Assembly: GCA_023390985.1 (NCBI GenBank)
Contig: JAEWBU010000088.1
Location: 1 to 7,278, forward strand
Source: Pseudomonadota bacterium
Lineage (GTDB): Bacteria; Pseudomonadota; Gammaproteobacteria; Burkholderiales; Burkholderiaceae_C
Direction of reading: 5' to 3'
Length of the DNA: 7,278 nt
The position numbers and the translations under genes are program-made. The notes under the pieces were generated by a model, which was not told where the DNA came from, searched no databases, and saw only the letters and a list, made by a program, of their open reading frames with translations. Below, piece after piece: positions 1 to 5,810 of the stretch; within the stretch, counting starts at the first letter, position 1, and each line of letters starts with the position of its first letter.

Positions 1-26
1 GGGGGGGCGTGCCCGGGGGGGGGGGG
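1..26. other. Low-complexity poly-G end, probable sequencing or assembly artefact
   Basis: The first 26 bases are almost only G, with runs of 7 and 12 broken by CGTGCCC. They fall inside the kinase reading frame, where they give prolines in place of the helical segment expected after the DTD motif. A contig-end artefact is the simplest explanation. It is not proven, because genuine G-rich tracts do occur in genomes this rich in GC. Confidence 0.55.
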
Positions 27-216
27 TGCGCCCCGCGGCCGTCGCGGCACCGGACTCGCGGCCGTCGGTGTCCACCGCGTAGCTGCCCGCCCGCGGCTCC
101 GCGTCGCCGAACAGCAGCGGTGCCGGCCGCCCGGTCGCCATCGCCAGCACGGCGGCGCACTCGGCCGCGCCGGACAGGTCGTCGGCGACGAGGCGCAGGG
201 CGGTGGGAACGCTCAT
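1..216 (-). CDS. Four-carbon acid sugar kinase family protein (DUF1537/OtnK-like), N-terminal fragment
   Basis: This is the first 72 codons of a minus-strand gene whose remainder lies beyond the left edge. Reading from the ATG at 216, the protein begins MSVPTALRLVADDLSGAAEC and later has SYAVDTDGRES. These match the two N-terminal signatures of the DUF1537 family: the ADDLTGA substrate/nucleotide loop near residues 11-18, and the VDTDSR strand-turn near residue 51. Known members phosphorylate four-carbon sugar acids such as 3-oxo-tetronate in catabolic pathways in the cytoplasm; the substrate here cannot be told. The usual S of DTDSR is G in this copy. The last ~10 codons translate to a proline/arginine run produced by poly-C on this strand, which looks like a bad sequence end rather than protein. 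The start lies 32 nt after the cardiolipin synthase stop, so the two genes may be co-transcribed. No convincing Shine-Dalgarno sequence precedes the ATG. Confidence 0.72.
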   Translation of the reverse strand, partial: MSVPTALRLVADDLSGAAECAAVLAMATGRPAPLLFGDAEPRAGSYAVDTDGRESGAATAAGRTPPPRARPP

Positions 217-220
217 GGGT

Positions 221-238
221 GCCCGCAGTCTAGCGGGC
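221..238. repeat. Small hairpin between cardiolipin synthase and kinase genes
   Basis: GCCCGC (221-226) and GCGGGC (233-238) form a perfect 6-bp stem with a 6-nt loop. It sits in the 32-nt gap between the upstream stop codon (249-251) and the kinase ATG (216). There is no U-tract on the minus strand, so it is a poor intrinsic terminator. It could modulate ribosome access to the kinase start or stabilise the upstream mRNA end. Such stems are common by chance at this GC content. Confidence 0.35.
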
Positions 239-248
239 CGCAGAACGC

Positions 249-1568
249 CTACAGGATCGGCGCCAGCATGGCCGAGACGCGCTCGTGCAGCTTCTCCTTC
301 GCCGGCCGGCCCCGCCAGGCCTCGAGCGTGATGCGCTTGCTGCGGCGCAGGTCGGCCTCGAACACCTCGGTCATCCGCCGGGCGAAGTCGGCGTCGTAGA
401 CGTTCAGGTTCGCCTCGTCGTTCAGGTGGAAGGAGCGCGGGTCGAAGTTGGTCGAGCCCAGCGAGGCCATCAGCCCGTCCACGATCAGCATCTTGCAGTG
501 GAACATGGTGGGCTGGTATTCGTACATCTCGACGCCGGCCTCGAGCAGCGGGCCCCACAGGCCGCGCGAGGCGTGGCGCACCGTGTCCTGGTCGGTGTGC
601 GGGCCGGGCGTGATGACGCGCACGCGCACGCCGCGCTGGACGGCGGAGCAGAGCGACTTCATTGCCACCTCGTCCGGAACGAAGTAGGCGCTGGCGATAT
701 CGATGGTTTGGGTCGACGCGGTGATGGCCAGCAGCATCATCAGCAGCATCGATTCGCTGCCGTTCGCAGGCGAGCTGGAGAACATCTGCGCCGGCGTGTC
801 GCCCACCGGCTCCAGCGGCGGGAAGTACTCCTGGCCGTGCAGCACGCAGCCGGTGGTGCGGCTCCAGTTGGAGAGCATCACGCTCTGCATCTGCGCGACC
901 ACCGGTCCTTCGACGCGGAAGTGCGAGTCGCGCCAGTGCTCCGGGTCCTGGGCGTCGCCGCACCACTGGGGCGCGATGCCCACGCCGCCGGTGAAGCCGA
1001 TGCACCCGTCCACGATCAGCAGCTTGCGGTGGGTGCGGTTGTTCATGCGGCCGAGGTTGTACCAGCGCAGTGGATGGAACATGCGCACCTGCACGCCGTT
1101 GTCGCGCATCTTCTTCACCAGCTCGCGGTCGACCTTGGTGCTGCCCACCCAGTCGAGCAGCACGTGCACCTTGACGCCGGCGCGCGAGCGTTCGGACAGC
1201 GCGTCGGCGAATTCGTTGCCGATCTCGCCCGACCAGTAGATGAAGGTCTCGAACAGCACCGTGCGCCTGGCGCCGCGGATGGCTTCGAGCATGGCGGGGA
1301 AGATGCGGTCGCCGTTGATCAGCTCCTGCACCCGGTTGCCTTCGACGATGGTCGGGCCCATCAGCATCGCCATCGCGCGCCGGAACTGCGGGTCGTCGAC
1401 CGGGTAGAGGTGCTTGATCTCCTGCTGCACGCGGCGCTCGCTGGCGCCGAAGTTGACGACGAGCAGCGCGATGGCCACGGACGCCAGGATGATGAACAGT
1501 TCCAGCACGCCCGCAAGGATGTCAAACCGCCGCACGGATGAGCGTCGGACGCCTTCTCGACATCGCAA
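249..1568 (-). CDS. Phospholipase D-like protein, probable cardiolipin synthase (ClsB-like) with N-terminal membrane anchor
   Basis: The 439-residue protein has the two HxKxxxxD motifs of the phospholipase D superfamily: H180-K182-D187 (THRKLLIVDG) and H357-K359-D364 (FHCKMLIVDG), followed by GSTNFDPRSF. The segment FETFIYWSGEIGNEFADAL (residues 106-124) and the two-domain layout fit bacterial cardiolipin synthases, which transfer a phosphatidyl group between phospholipids at the inner membrane. Residues about 20-40 form one hydrophobic segment. E. coli ClsB (about 413 residues) lacks such a segment and begins roughly where residue 70 falls here. The start is uncertain. The longest frame begins with TTG at 1568, 2 nt past a terminator hairpin and without a Shine-Dalgarno sequence; GTG codons at 1535 and 1508 are alternatives that keep most or all of the membrane segment. 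Another PLD-type transphosphatidylase or phospholipase is possible. Confidence 0.88.
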   Translation of the reverse strand: MRCREGVRRSSVRRFDILAGVLELFIILASVAIALLVVNFGASERRVQQEIKHLYPVDDPQFRRAMAMLMGPTIVEGNRVQELINGDRIFPAMLEAIRGARRTVLFETFIYWSGEIGNEFADALSERSRAGVKVHVLLDWVGSTKVDRELVKKMRDNGVQVRMFHPLRWYNLGRMNNRTHRKLLIVDGCIGFTGGVGIAPQWCGDAQDPEHWRDSHFRVEGPVVAQMQSVMLSNWSRTTGCVLHGQEYFPPLEPVGDTPAQMFSSSPANGSESMLLMMLLAITASTQTIDIASAYFVPDEVAMKSLCSAVQRGVRVRVITPGPHTDQDTVRHASRGLWGPLLEAGVEMYEYQPTMFHCKMLIVDGLMASLGSTNFDPRSFHLNDEANLNVYDADFARRMTEVFEADLRRSKRITLEAWRGRPAKEKLHERVSAMLAPIL

Positions 1569-1574
1569 GGAAAT

Positions 1575-1610
1575 AAGGCTCCCGCCGCGCCGGAGCGCGA
1601 GGGGAGCCTT
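1575..1610 (-). terminator. Probable intrinsic terminator of the DUF4148 gene
   Basis: AAGGCTCCC (1575-1583) and GGGAGCCTT (1602-1610) are perfectly complementary. They give a 9-bp stem around an 18-nt GC-rich loop. On the minus strand the stem is followed by ATTTCC, a short weak U-tract. It lies about 45 nt after the DUF4148 stop codon and just before the cardiolipin synthase frame. The stem is symmetric, so it could also act on plus-strand transcripts, where TTTGCGG follows. Confidence 0.7.
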
Positions 1611-1620
1611 TGCGGCCGGG

Positions 1621-1642
1621 CACGCCGGCGGCGGCCGGCGTG
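1621..1642 (-). repeat. Perfect 9-bp hairpin just after the DUF4148 stop
   Basis: CACGCCGGC (1621-1629) and GCCGGCGTG (1634-1642) pair perfectly around a 4-nt loop. The stem lies 13 nt downstream of the DUF4148 stop codon (1656-1658) and 10 nt before the terminator stem at 1575-1610. With no U-tract of its own it is more likely a 3'-end stabilising structure or an accessory to the terminator than an independent terminator. Confidence 0.5.
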
Positions 1643-1655
1643 GTGGCGACGGGGC

Positions 1656-2024
1656 TTAGCGGACGATCGCGTCGGCCTGGCCGGCCAGGTTGGTGGCCGA
1701 CGGCTGCACGCGCTGGTTGGCCGACAGGTAGGCGGCACCGCTGTCTTCGCCGGTGAAGGCGGCGACCTGGTCGCGCGAGGCGACGTACTCGGCCGTCACG
1801 GCGTCACGGGTGGTGGCGCTCTTGAAGCCGCGCAGCGGGTTGTACGAGGTCGACCAGGGGTTCACGCCGGCCTGCTTGTACTGGGCCAGCTCGGCCTGCA
1901 CTTCGGCGCGGCTCTTGGCACCGTTGAACGCCTGCTCCGGCACGGCGTTCGGGGATTCGGCGAGGACCTGGCCGGCGAAGGCGGCGGCGGACACGGCGAG
2001 GAGGGTGGCGGCGAAGCGGTTCAT
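1656..2024 (-). CDS. Small secreted DUF4148 domain-containing protein
   Basis: This 122-residue protein starts with a typical Sec signal peptide, MNRFAATLLAVSAAAFAGQVLA, with likely cleavage after residue 22 (VLA|ES), so the mature protein of about 100 residues is exported to the periplasm or beyond. The mature part carries the DUF4148 pattern: SRAEVQAELAQYKQAGVNPW (38-57), YNPLRGF (61-67), then TAEYVASRDQVAAFTGEDSG (77-96) and AAYL. The family is abundant in Burkholderiales, often in several copies per genome, and has no established function. The ATG is supported by AAGGA (2031-2035) with a 6-nt spacer. The gene seems to be its own transcription unit: 259 bp of non-coding DNA with repeat boxes precedes it and a terminator follows. 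Those boxes suggest control by a two-component response regulator (inference). Confidence 0.93.
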   Translation of the reverse strand: MNRFAATLLAVSAAAFAGQVLAESPNAVPEQAFNGAKSRAEVQAELAQYKQAGVNPWSTSYNPLRGFKSATTRDAVTAEYVASRDQVAAFTGEDSGAAYLSANQRVQPSATNLAGQADAIVR

Positions 2025-2030
2025 GGTGTT

Positions 2031-2035
2031 TCCTT
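2031..2035 (-). promoter_or_regulatory. Ribosome binding site of the DUF4148 gene
   Basis: The minus strand reads AAAGGAAACACC immediately before the ATG at 2024. The AGGA core sits 6 nt from the start codon. This is the clearest Shine-Dalgarno sequence on the minus strand of this window, and it fixes the start. Confidence 0.8.
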
Positions 2036-2097
2036 TCAGTTGGGACGATGAGAGCTTTTCTCTTGTCGCGGGCCGTTGTTGTCTGCCCGTGGAAGCA

Positions 2098-2103
2098 ACT
2101 GTA
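2098..2103 (-). promoter_or_regulatory. Candidate -10 element for the DUF4148 gene
   Basis: TACAGT on the minus strand matches the sigma-70 -10 consensus at 4 of 6 positions. It lies 21 nt downstream of the proximal CTTAGC box pair. No good -35 hexamer is present at 16-18 nt; the box-proximal sequence occupies that place, as is usual for activator-dependent promoters. The implied leader would be about 65-70 nt. The assignment is weak. Confidence 0.25.
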
Positions 2104-2124
2104 GGGAGGCAGCGTGAGGTGACG

Positions 2125-2141
2125 CTTAGCGAAAACTTAGC
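2125..2141. promoter_or_regulatory. Direct-repeat box pair 1, likely response-regulator operator (CTTAGC-N5-CTTAGC)
   Basis: Two perfect CTTAGC hexamers (2125-2130 and 2136-2141) are separated by GAAAA, giving an 11-bp period. Tandem hexamers with this period are the normal binding layout of OmpR/PhoB-family response regulator dimers; the PmrA/QseB type box CTTAAG-N5-CTTAAG is the nearest named relative. The pair is 101-117 nt upstream of the DUF4148 start, which is the only gene it could plausibly control. The identity of the regulator is unknown. Confidence 0.55.
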
Positions 2142-2165
2142 TGGGAGTGAGGGGGCGGGGGAAGA

Positions 2166-2182
2166 CTTAGCTGGCGATTAGC
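2166..2182. promoter_or_regulatory. Direct-repeat box pair 2, likely response-regulator operator (CTTAGC-N5-ATTAGC)
   Basis: CTTAGC (2166-2171) and ATTAGC (2177-2182), separated by TGGCG, repeat the 11-bp layout of pair 1 in the same orientation. The offset from pair 1 is 41 bp, close to four helical turns, so both would lie on the same DNA face. The longer word ACTTAGCTGG also occurs twice (2135-2144 and 2165-2174). Two in-phase pairs suggest cooperative binding by two regulator dimers. Confidence 0.5.
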
Positions 2183-2189
2183 GAAGCGC

Positions 2190-2278
2190 TTCCCGTCGTC
2201 CCCGCGGAGGCGGGGACCCAGTGCTTCCGTCTTACTCCGCGCCCCCTGGATCCCCGCCTTCTCGCGGATGACGGGGAA
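2190..2278. repeat. REP-like dispersed intergenic inverted repeat
   Basis: Two arms of about 32 nt (2190-2221 and 2246-2277) are inverted copies, matching at 26 of 32 positions by eye, around a 24-nt spacer. The left arm itself contains a perfect 8-bp stem, GTCCCCGC (2198-2205) with GCGGGGAC (2210-2217). The right arm, containing CTGGATCCCCGCCTTC, has a degenerate version of that stem. Spurious translations of this element read VIREKAGIQ and LGPRLRGDD, the familiar false-peptide signature of a dispersed repeat widespread in proteobacterial genomes. It begins about 5 nt after the stop of the transglutaminase-amidoligase gene. It may end or stabilise that transcript and insulate the DUF4148 promoter. 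Confidence 0.8.
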
Positions 2279-2283
2279 GAGAA

Positions 2284-5200
2284 TCAGCGCGGCGGTGACC
2301 GCAGGTCCAGCGTGAACGGGAACTCGCGGCTGCCCGGCTGTCCGATCGTCGCGGCCGGCACCTGCATCCGCCCCGGCGTGTGGCCGGTGCGCGAGAAGCG
2401 AGCCAGGCGGCGGCTCTCGGCCTCGTAGGCGTTGACCGGGAAGGTGAGGTAGTTGCGCCCGCCCGGATGCGCCACGTGGTAGCGGCAACCGCCCAGCGAT
2501 CGTCCCATCCAGGTGTCGACGATGTCGAACGTCAGCGGCGCGTGCACGCCGATCGTGGGATGCAGCGCCGCGGGCGGGTTCCACGCGCGAAAGCGCACGC
2601 CGCACACATGCTCGCCCGCCACCCCGGTGGGCTGCAGCGGCACCGGCCGGCCGTTGACGGTGACCACGTGGCGGCTGTCGTTCAGGCCGGTGACGCGCAC
2701 CTCGATGCGCTCCAGCGAGGAGTCGACGTAGCGCACCGTGCCGCCGATCGCGCCTTCCTCGCCCATCACGTGCCAGGGCTCCAGCGCGTTGCGCAGCGTG
2801 AGCTCGATGCCCGCGGCCTGCACCTGGCCCACGCGCGGGAAGCGGAACTCGAAGTGCGGCGCGAACCAGGCGGGATCGAAGGCGAAGCCCGCCTCGCGCA
2901 GCTCCTGCAGCACGTCGTGGAAATCGGCCTGAACGAAGGTGGGCAGCAGCCAGCGGTCGTGCAGCTGGGTGCCCCAGCGCGTGACCGGCGCGCGGTACGG
3001 CTCGCGCCAGAAGCGCGCCACCAGGGCGCGCAGCAGCAATTGCTGCACCACGCTCATGCGCGCGTGCGGCGGCATCTCGAACGCGCGCAGCTCCAGCAGG
3101 CCCAGGCGGCCGGTGGCCGAGTCGGGCGAATAGAGCTTGTCGATGCAGAACTCGCTGCGGTGCGTGTTGCCGGTGACGTCCACCAGCACGTTGCGCAGCG
3201 TGCGGTCCACCAGCCAGGGCGGCATGTCCTGGCCGTGCAGCCGGCGGTTGCGCTCGATCTCGCGCAGCGCGATCTCCAGCTCGTACAGCTGGTCGTTGCG
3301 CGCCTCGTCCACGCGCGGCGCCTGCGAGGTGGGGCCGATGAAGAGGCCCGAGAACAGGTAGGACAGCGAGGGATGGTTGTGCCAGTACAGCAGCAGGCTG
3401 GCCAGCAGTTCGGGCCGGCGCAGGAAGGGCGAGTCGGCCGGCGTGGCGCCGCCCAGCACGAAGTGGTTGCCGCCGCCGGTGCCGGTGTGGCGCCCGTCGG
3501 TCATGAACTTCTCGGCCGACAGGTGGGTCTCGAACGCGGCCTGGTACAGGAACTCGGTGTGCTCCACCAGCTCGCGCCAGTCGTGCGCGGGATGGATGTT
3601 GACCTCGATGACGCCGGGATCGGGCGTGACCTGCAGCAGCTTCAGGCGGGGATCGCGCGGCGGCGGGTAGCCTTCCAGCACGATCTGCACGCCCAGCGAT
3701 TGCGCCGTGTCTTCCACCGCGGTGAGCAGGTCGAGGTAGTCCTGCGCGTCGGCCAGCGGCGGCATGAAGACGTAGAGCACGCCGGACTTCTCGCCGACCT
3801 TCTCGGCCCGCGGTCCGTCGGCGCGGCGCGGGTCGCGCGCTTCCACGCACAGCGCCGTGCGCGAGGTCTCGCGGTCCGACTGGAATCGGCCCGGCGCGGC
3901 GAAGTCGCGCGGCTCGGGCTGGCCCTGGGCGCGCGCGTGGCCGGGTGTCTCGTAGCGCCCCAGCGCTTCCTGCGACACCCGCGGGGTGAACGCGTCGCGC
4001 GGCGCCATCGGGTCCTGCTCGACCAGGTACGGGTAATCCGACTTGCTGACCCAGGGCAGCGAATCCAGCGGGAGGCGATAGCCCATGGGCGAATCGCCCG
4101 GCACGAGGAACAGGCGTTCGTCGCGCAGGAACCAGGGGCCGGTGGACCACACCGTGCCGTTCAGGCGCGGCTGCGGTTGCGATGCCTGCTGCGTCTGCGG
4201 GTTGGCCTGCAGCGGCAGCACGTAGCCGACCACCGAATCGAGGCCCTGCTCGAACACGCGCCGCAGTCGCGCGCGTTCGAGTTCGTCGTCCAGCCGCGAG
4301 TCGAACGGATCGACGTTGACCGGCAGCCGCCGCTCGCGCCACAGGTAGTAGAAGACGTCCTCGTGCGCCGGCTGGATGTAGCGGTCGCTCACGTTCAGCC
4401 GCCGCGCCAGGGCCCGGATGAAGCGGTCGGCGTCCTCGCCGGTGTAGGCGTGCGGTCGGCGCTCGTCGGCGAACAACTCCGGGTTGCGCCAGCAGGGCTG
4501 GCCGTCGGCGCGCCAGTAGATCGACAGCGCCCAGCGCGGCAGCTGCTCGCCCGGGTACCACTTGCCCTGGCCGAAGTGCAGGAAGCCGCCCTGGCCGTAG
4601 CGGCCGCGCAGCTTGTCCACCAGCCCGGTGGCGTAGCCGCGCTTGCTGGGGCCGAGCGCGTCGGTGTTCCATTCGGGCGCGTCGCGGTCGTGCGTCGCGA
4701 CGAAGGTGGGCTCGCCGCCCATGGTCAGGCGCACGTCGCCGGCGACCAGCTCGCGATCGACCTTCTCGCCCAGCGCCAGCACCTCCTCCCACTGCTCCTC
4801 GGAGTAGGGCTTGGTCACGCGCGGCGATTCGTGGATGCGCGTGACCTCCATGTGGTGGCTGAACTCCACCTCGGCCTCGTCCACCAGGCCTTCGATCGGC
4901 GCGGCGCCCGAGGGCTGCGGCGTGCAGGCCAGCGGGATGTGGCCCTCGCCGGCCAGCAGGCCGGAGGTCGGGTCCAGGCCGATCCATCCGGCGCCGGGCA
5001 GGTAGACCTCGCACCAGGCGTGCAGGTCGGTGAAATCGACCGAGGTGCCGCTGGGGCCGTCCAGCGATTTCACGTCGGGCGTCAGCTGGATCAGGTAGCC
5101 CGAGACGAAGCGCGCCGCCAGGCCCAGGTTGCGCAGCAGTTGCACCAGCAGCCAGCCCGAGTCGCGGCAGGAGCCGCTGGCGTTGGCCAGCGTCTGCTCC

Positions 5201-5706
5201 GGGGTCTGCACGCCGGGCTCCATGCGGATCAGGTAGCGCACGTCCTGGTGCAGCTGCTGGTTGAGCGCCACCAGGAAGTCCACCGTGGGACGTTCGCTGC
5301 GATCGATCTTGTCGAGGTATCGGCCGACCAGCGGCGTGAGCGGATCGCAGGCCAGGTAGGGCGCGAGTTCCTGCGCCACGTCCGTCGCGTACTTGAAGGG
5401 GAACTTCTCGGCGCTGGGCTCGAGGAAGAAGTCGAACGGGTTGTAGACCGCCATCTCCACGACCAGGTCCACGGTCACGGTGAAGGCCTGGGTCAGCTCG
5501 GGGAACACCAGGCGGGCCTGGTAGTTGGCGAAGGGGTCCTGCTGCCAGTTGATGAAGTGCTTCCCGGGCTCCACGCGCAGCGAGTACGAGAGCACGCGGC
5601 TGCGGCAATGCGGGGCGGGGCGCAGCCGGATCGTCTGGGGTCCCAGCCGCACGGGACGGTCGTAGTGGTAGCGGGTGACGTGGTTCAGCGCGGCGTGGAT
5701 GGACAT
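2284..5706 (-). CDS. Transglutaminase-like protease fused to DUF2126 putative amidoligase
   Basis: This 1140-residue protein opens MSIHAALNHVTRYHYDRPV, the bacterial transglutaminase N-terminal beta domain (about 1-90). A papain-fold transglutaminase core follows, with a visible catalytic triad: C180 in ASGSCRDSGWL, H229 in DLHAWCEVYLPGAGW, and D245 in GLDPT. From about residue 320 (VRLTMGGEPTFV) to the C terminus is DUF2126, classed in the literature as a putative amidoligase related to glutamine synthetase. TGGGNHF (N747, H748) and LLELRAFEMPPH (E872, R874, E877) resemble glutamine-synthetase catalytic strands; that likeness is my inference. There is no signal peptide, so it is cytoplasmic. 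The family is predicted to cut and form peptide or isopeptide bonds, usually beside circularly permuted ATP-grasp and alpha-E genes. None is present here. The length is normal for the fusion and the frame is intact. The start is chosen by N-terminal homology, since no Shine-Dalgarno sequence precedes it. Confidence 0.92.
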   Translation of the reverse strand: MSIHAALNHVTRYHYDRPVRLGPQTIRLRPAPHCRSRVLSYSLRVEPGKHFINWQQDPFANYQARLVFPELTQAFTVTVDLVVEMAVYNPFDFFLEPSAEKFPFKYATDVAQELAPYLACDPLTPLVGRYLDKIDRSERPTVDFLVALNQQLHQDVRYLIRMEPGVQTPEQTLANASGSCRDSGWLLVQLLRNLGLAARFVSGYLIQLTPDVKSLDGPSGTSVDFTDLHAWCEVYLPGAGWIGLDPTSGLLAGEGHIPLACTPQPSGAAPIEGLVDEAEVEFSHHMEVTRIHESPRVTKPYSEEQWEEVLALGEKVDRELVAGDVRLTMGGEPTFVATHDRDAPEWNTDALGPSKRGYATGLVDKLRGRYGQGGFLHFGQGKWYPGEQLPRWALSIYWRADGQPCWRNPELFADERRPHAYTGEDADRFIRALARRLNVSDRYIQPAHEDVFYYLWRERRLPVNVDPFDSRLDDELERARLRRVFEQGLDSVVGYVLPLQANPQTQQASQPQPRLNGTVWSTGPWFLRDERLFLVPGDSPMGYRLPLDSLPWVSKSDYPYLVEQDPMAPRDAFTPRVSQEALGRYETPGHARAQGQPEPRDFAAPGRFQSDRETSRTALCVEARDPRRADGPRAEKVGEKSGVLYVFMPPLADAQDYLDLLTAVEDTAQSLGVQIVLEGYPPPRDPRLKLLQVTPDPGVIEVNIHPAHDWRELVEHTEFLYQAAFETHLSAEKFMTDGRHTGTGGGNHFVLGGATPADSPFLRRPELLASLLLYWHNHPSLSYLFSGLFIGPTSQAPRVDEARNDQLYELEIALREIERNRRLHGQDMPPWLVDRTLRNVLVDVTGNTHRSEFCIDKLYSPDSATGRLGLLELRAFEMPPHARMSVVQQLLLRALVARFWREPYRAPVTRWGTQLHDRWLLPTFVQADFHDVLQELREAGFAFDPAWFAPHFEFRFPRVGQVQAAGIELTLRNALEPWHVMGEEGAIGGTVRYVDSSLERIEVRVTGLNDSRHVVTVNGRPVPLQPTGVAGEHVCGVRFRAWNPPAALHPTIGVHAPLTFDIVDTWMGRSLGGCRYHVAHPGGRNYLTFPVNAYEAESRRLARFSRTGHTPGRMQVPAATIGQPGSREFPFTLDLRSPPR

Positions 5707-5810
5707 GGCCGGGGGATGCTAGCAATTCCGGGGCCTGCGAAGGGGGAGGGCGCCGGGCCTCCTCCATCGTTGGTCGGCGCTCATCCGCGCGATCCCGTTG
5801 TGCAGCGGAC
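5707..5810. other. Divergent intergenic region between transglutaminase-amidoligase and comEC
   Basis: This stretch of about 104 bp separates two divergent genes and must hold both promoters, unless comEC starts further in. The only AT-richer patch is around 5713-5727, GATGCTAGCAATT. On the minus strand it contains TAGCAT (5716-5721), a 4-of-6 match to a -10 element about 10 nt before the ATG. No TTGACA-like -35 element is seen at the right distance on either strand. I see no other structure in it. Confidence 0.4.

Noticed and set aside
9..233. A 74-codon plus-strand frame at the left edge
   Set aside because: R/P-rich shadow of the minus-strand DUF1537 kinase fragment, which carries recognisable family motifs.
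1497..1525. Perfect TTGACA on the minus strand (1520-1525) as a possible -35 element
   Set aside because: It lies inside the cardiolipin synthase coding sequence (codons for F15-D16-I17), and no -10-like hexamer occurs 16-18 nt downstream (GAACTG at 17).
285..1541. A 418-codon plus-strand frame opposite the cardiolipin synthase gene
   Set aside because: Antisense shadow. The minus-strand frame has both HKD motifs; this one is an H/V/A/R-rich artefact.
2183..2192. 10-bp palindrome GAAGCGCTTC as a possible operator
   Set aside because: It overlaps the edge of the REP-like repeat and is isolated; nothing else supports an operator, and short palindromes are expected by chance.
2190..2278. Repeat array considered as a CRISPR or attachment site
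   Set aside because: There are only two inverted copies, with no regular direct repeats, no spacers of constant length, and no integrase or tRNA nearby.
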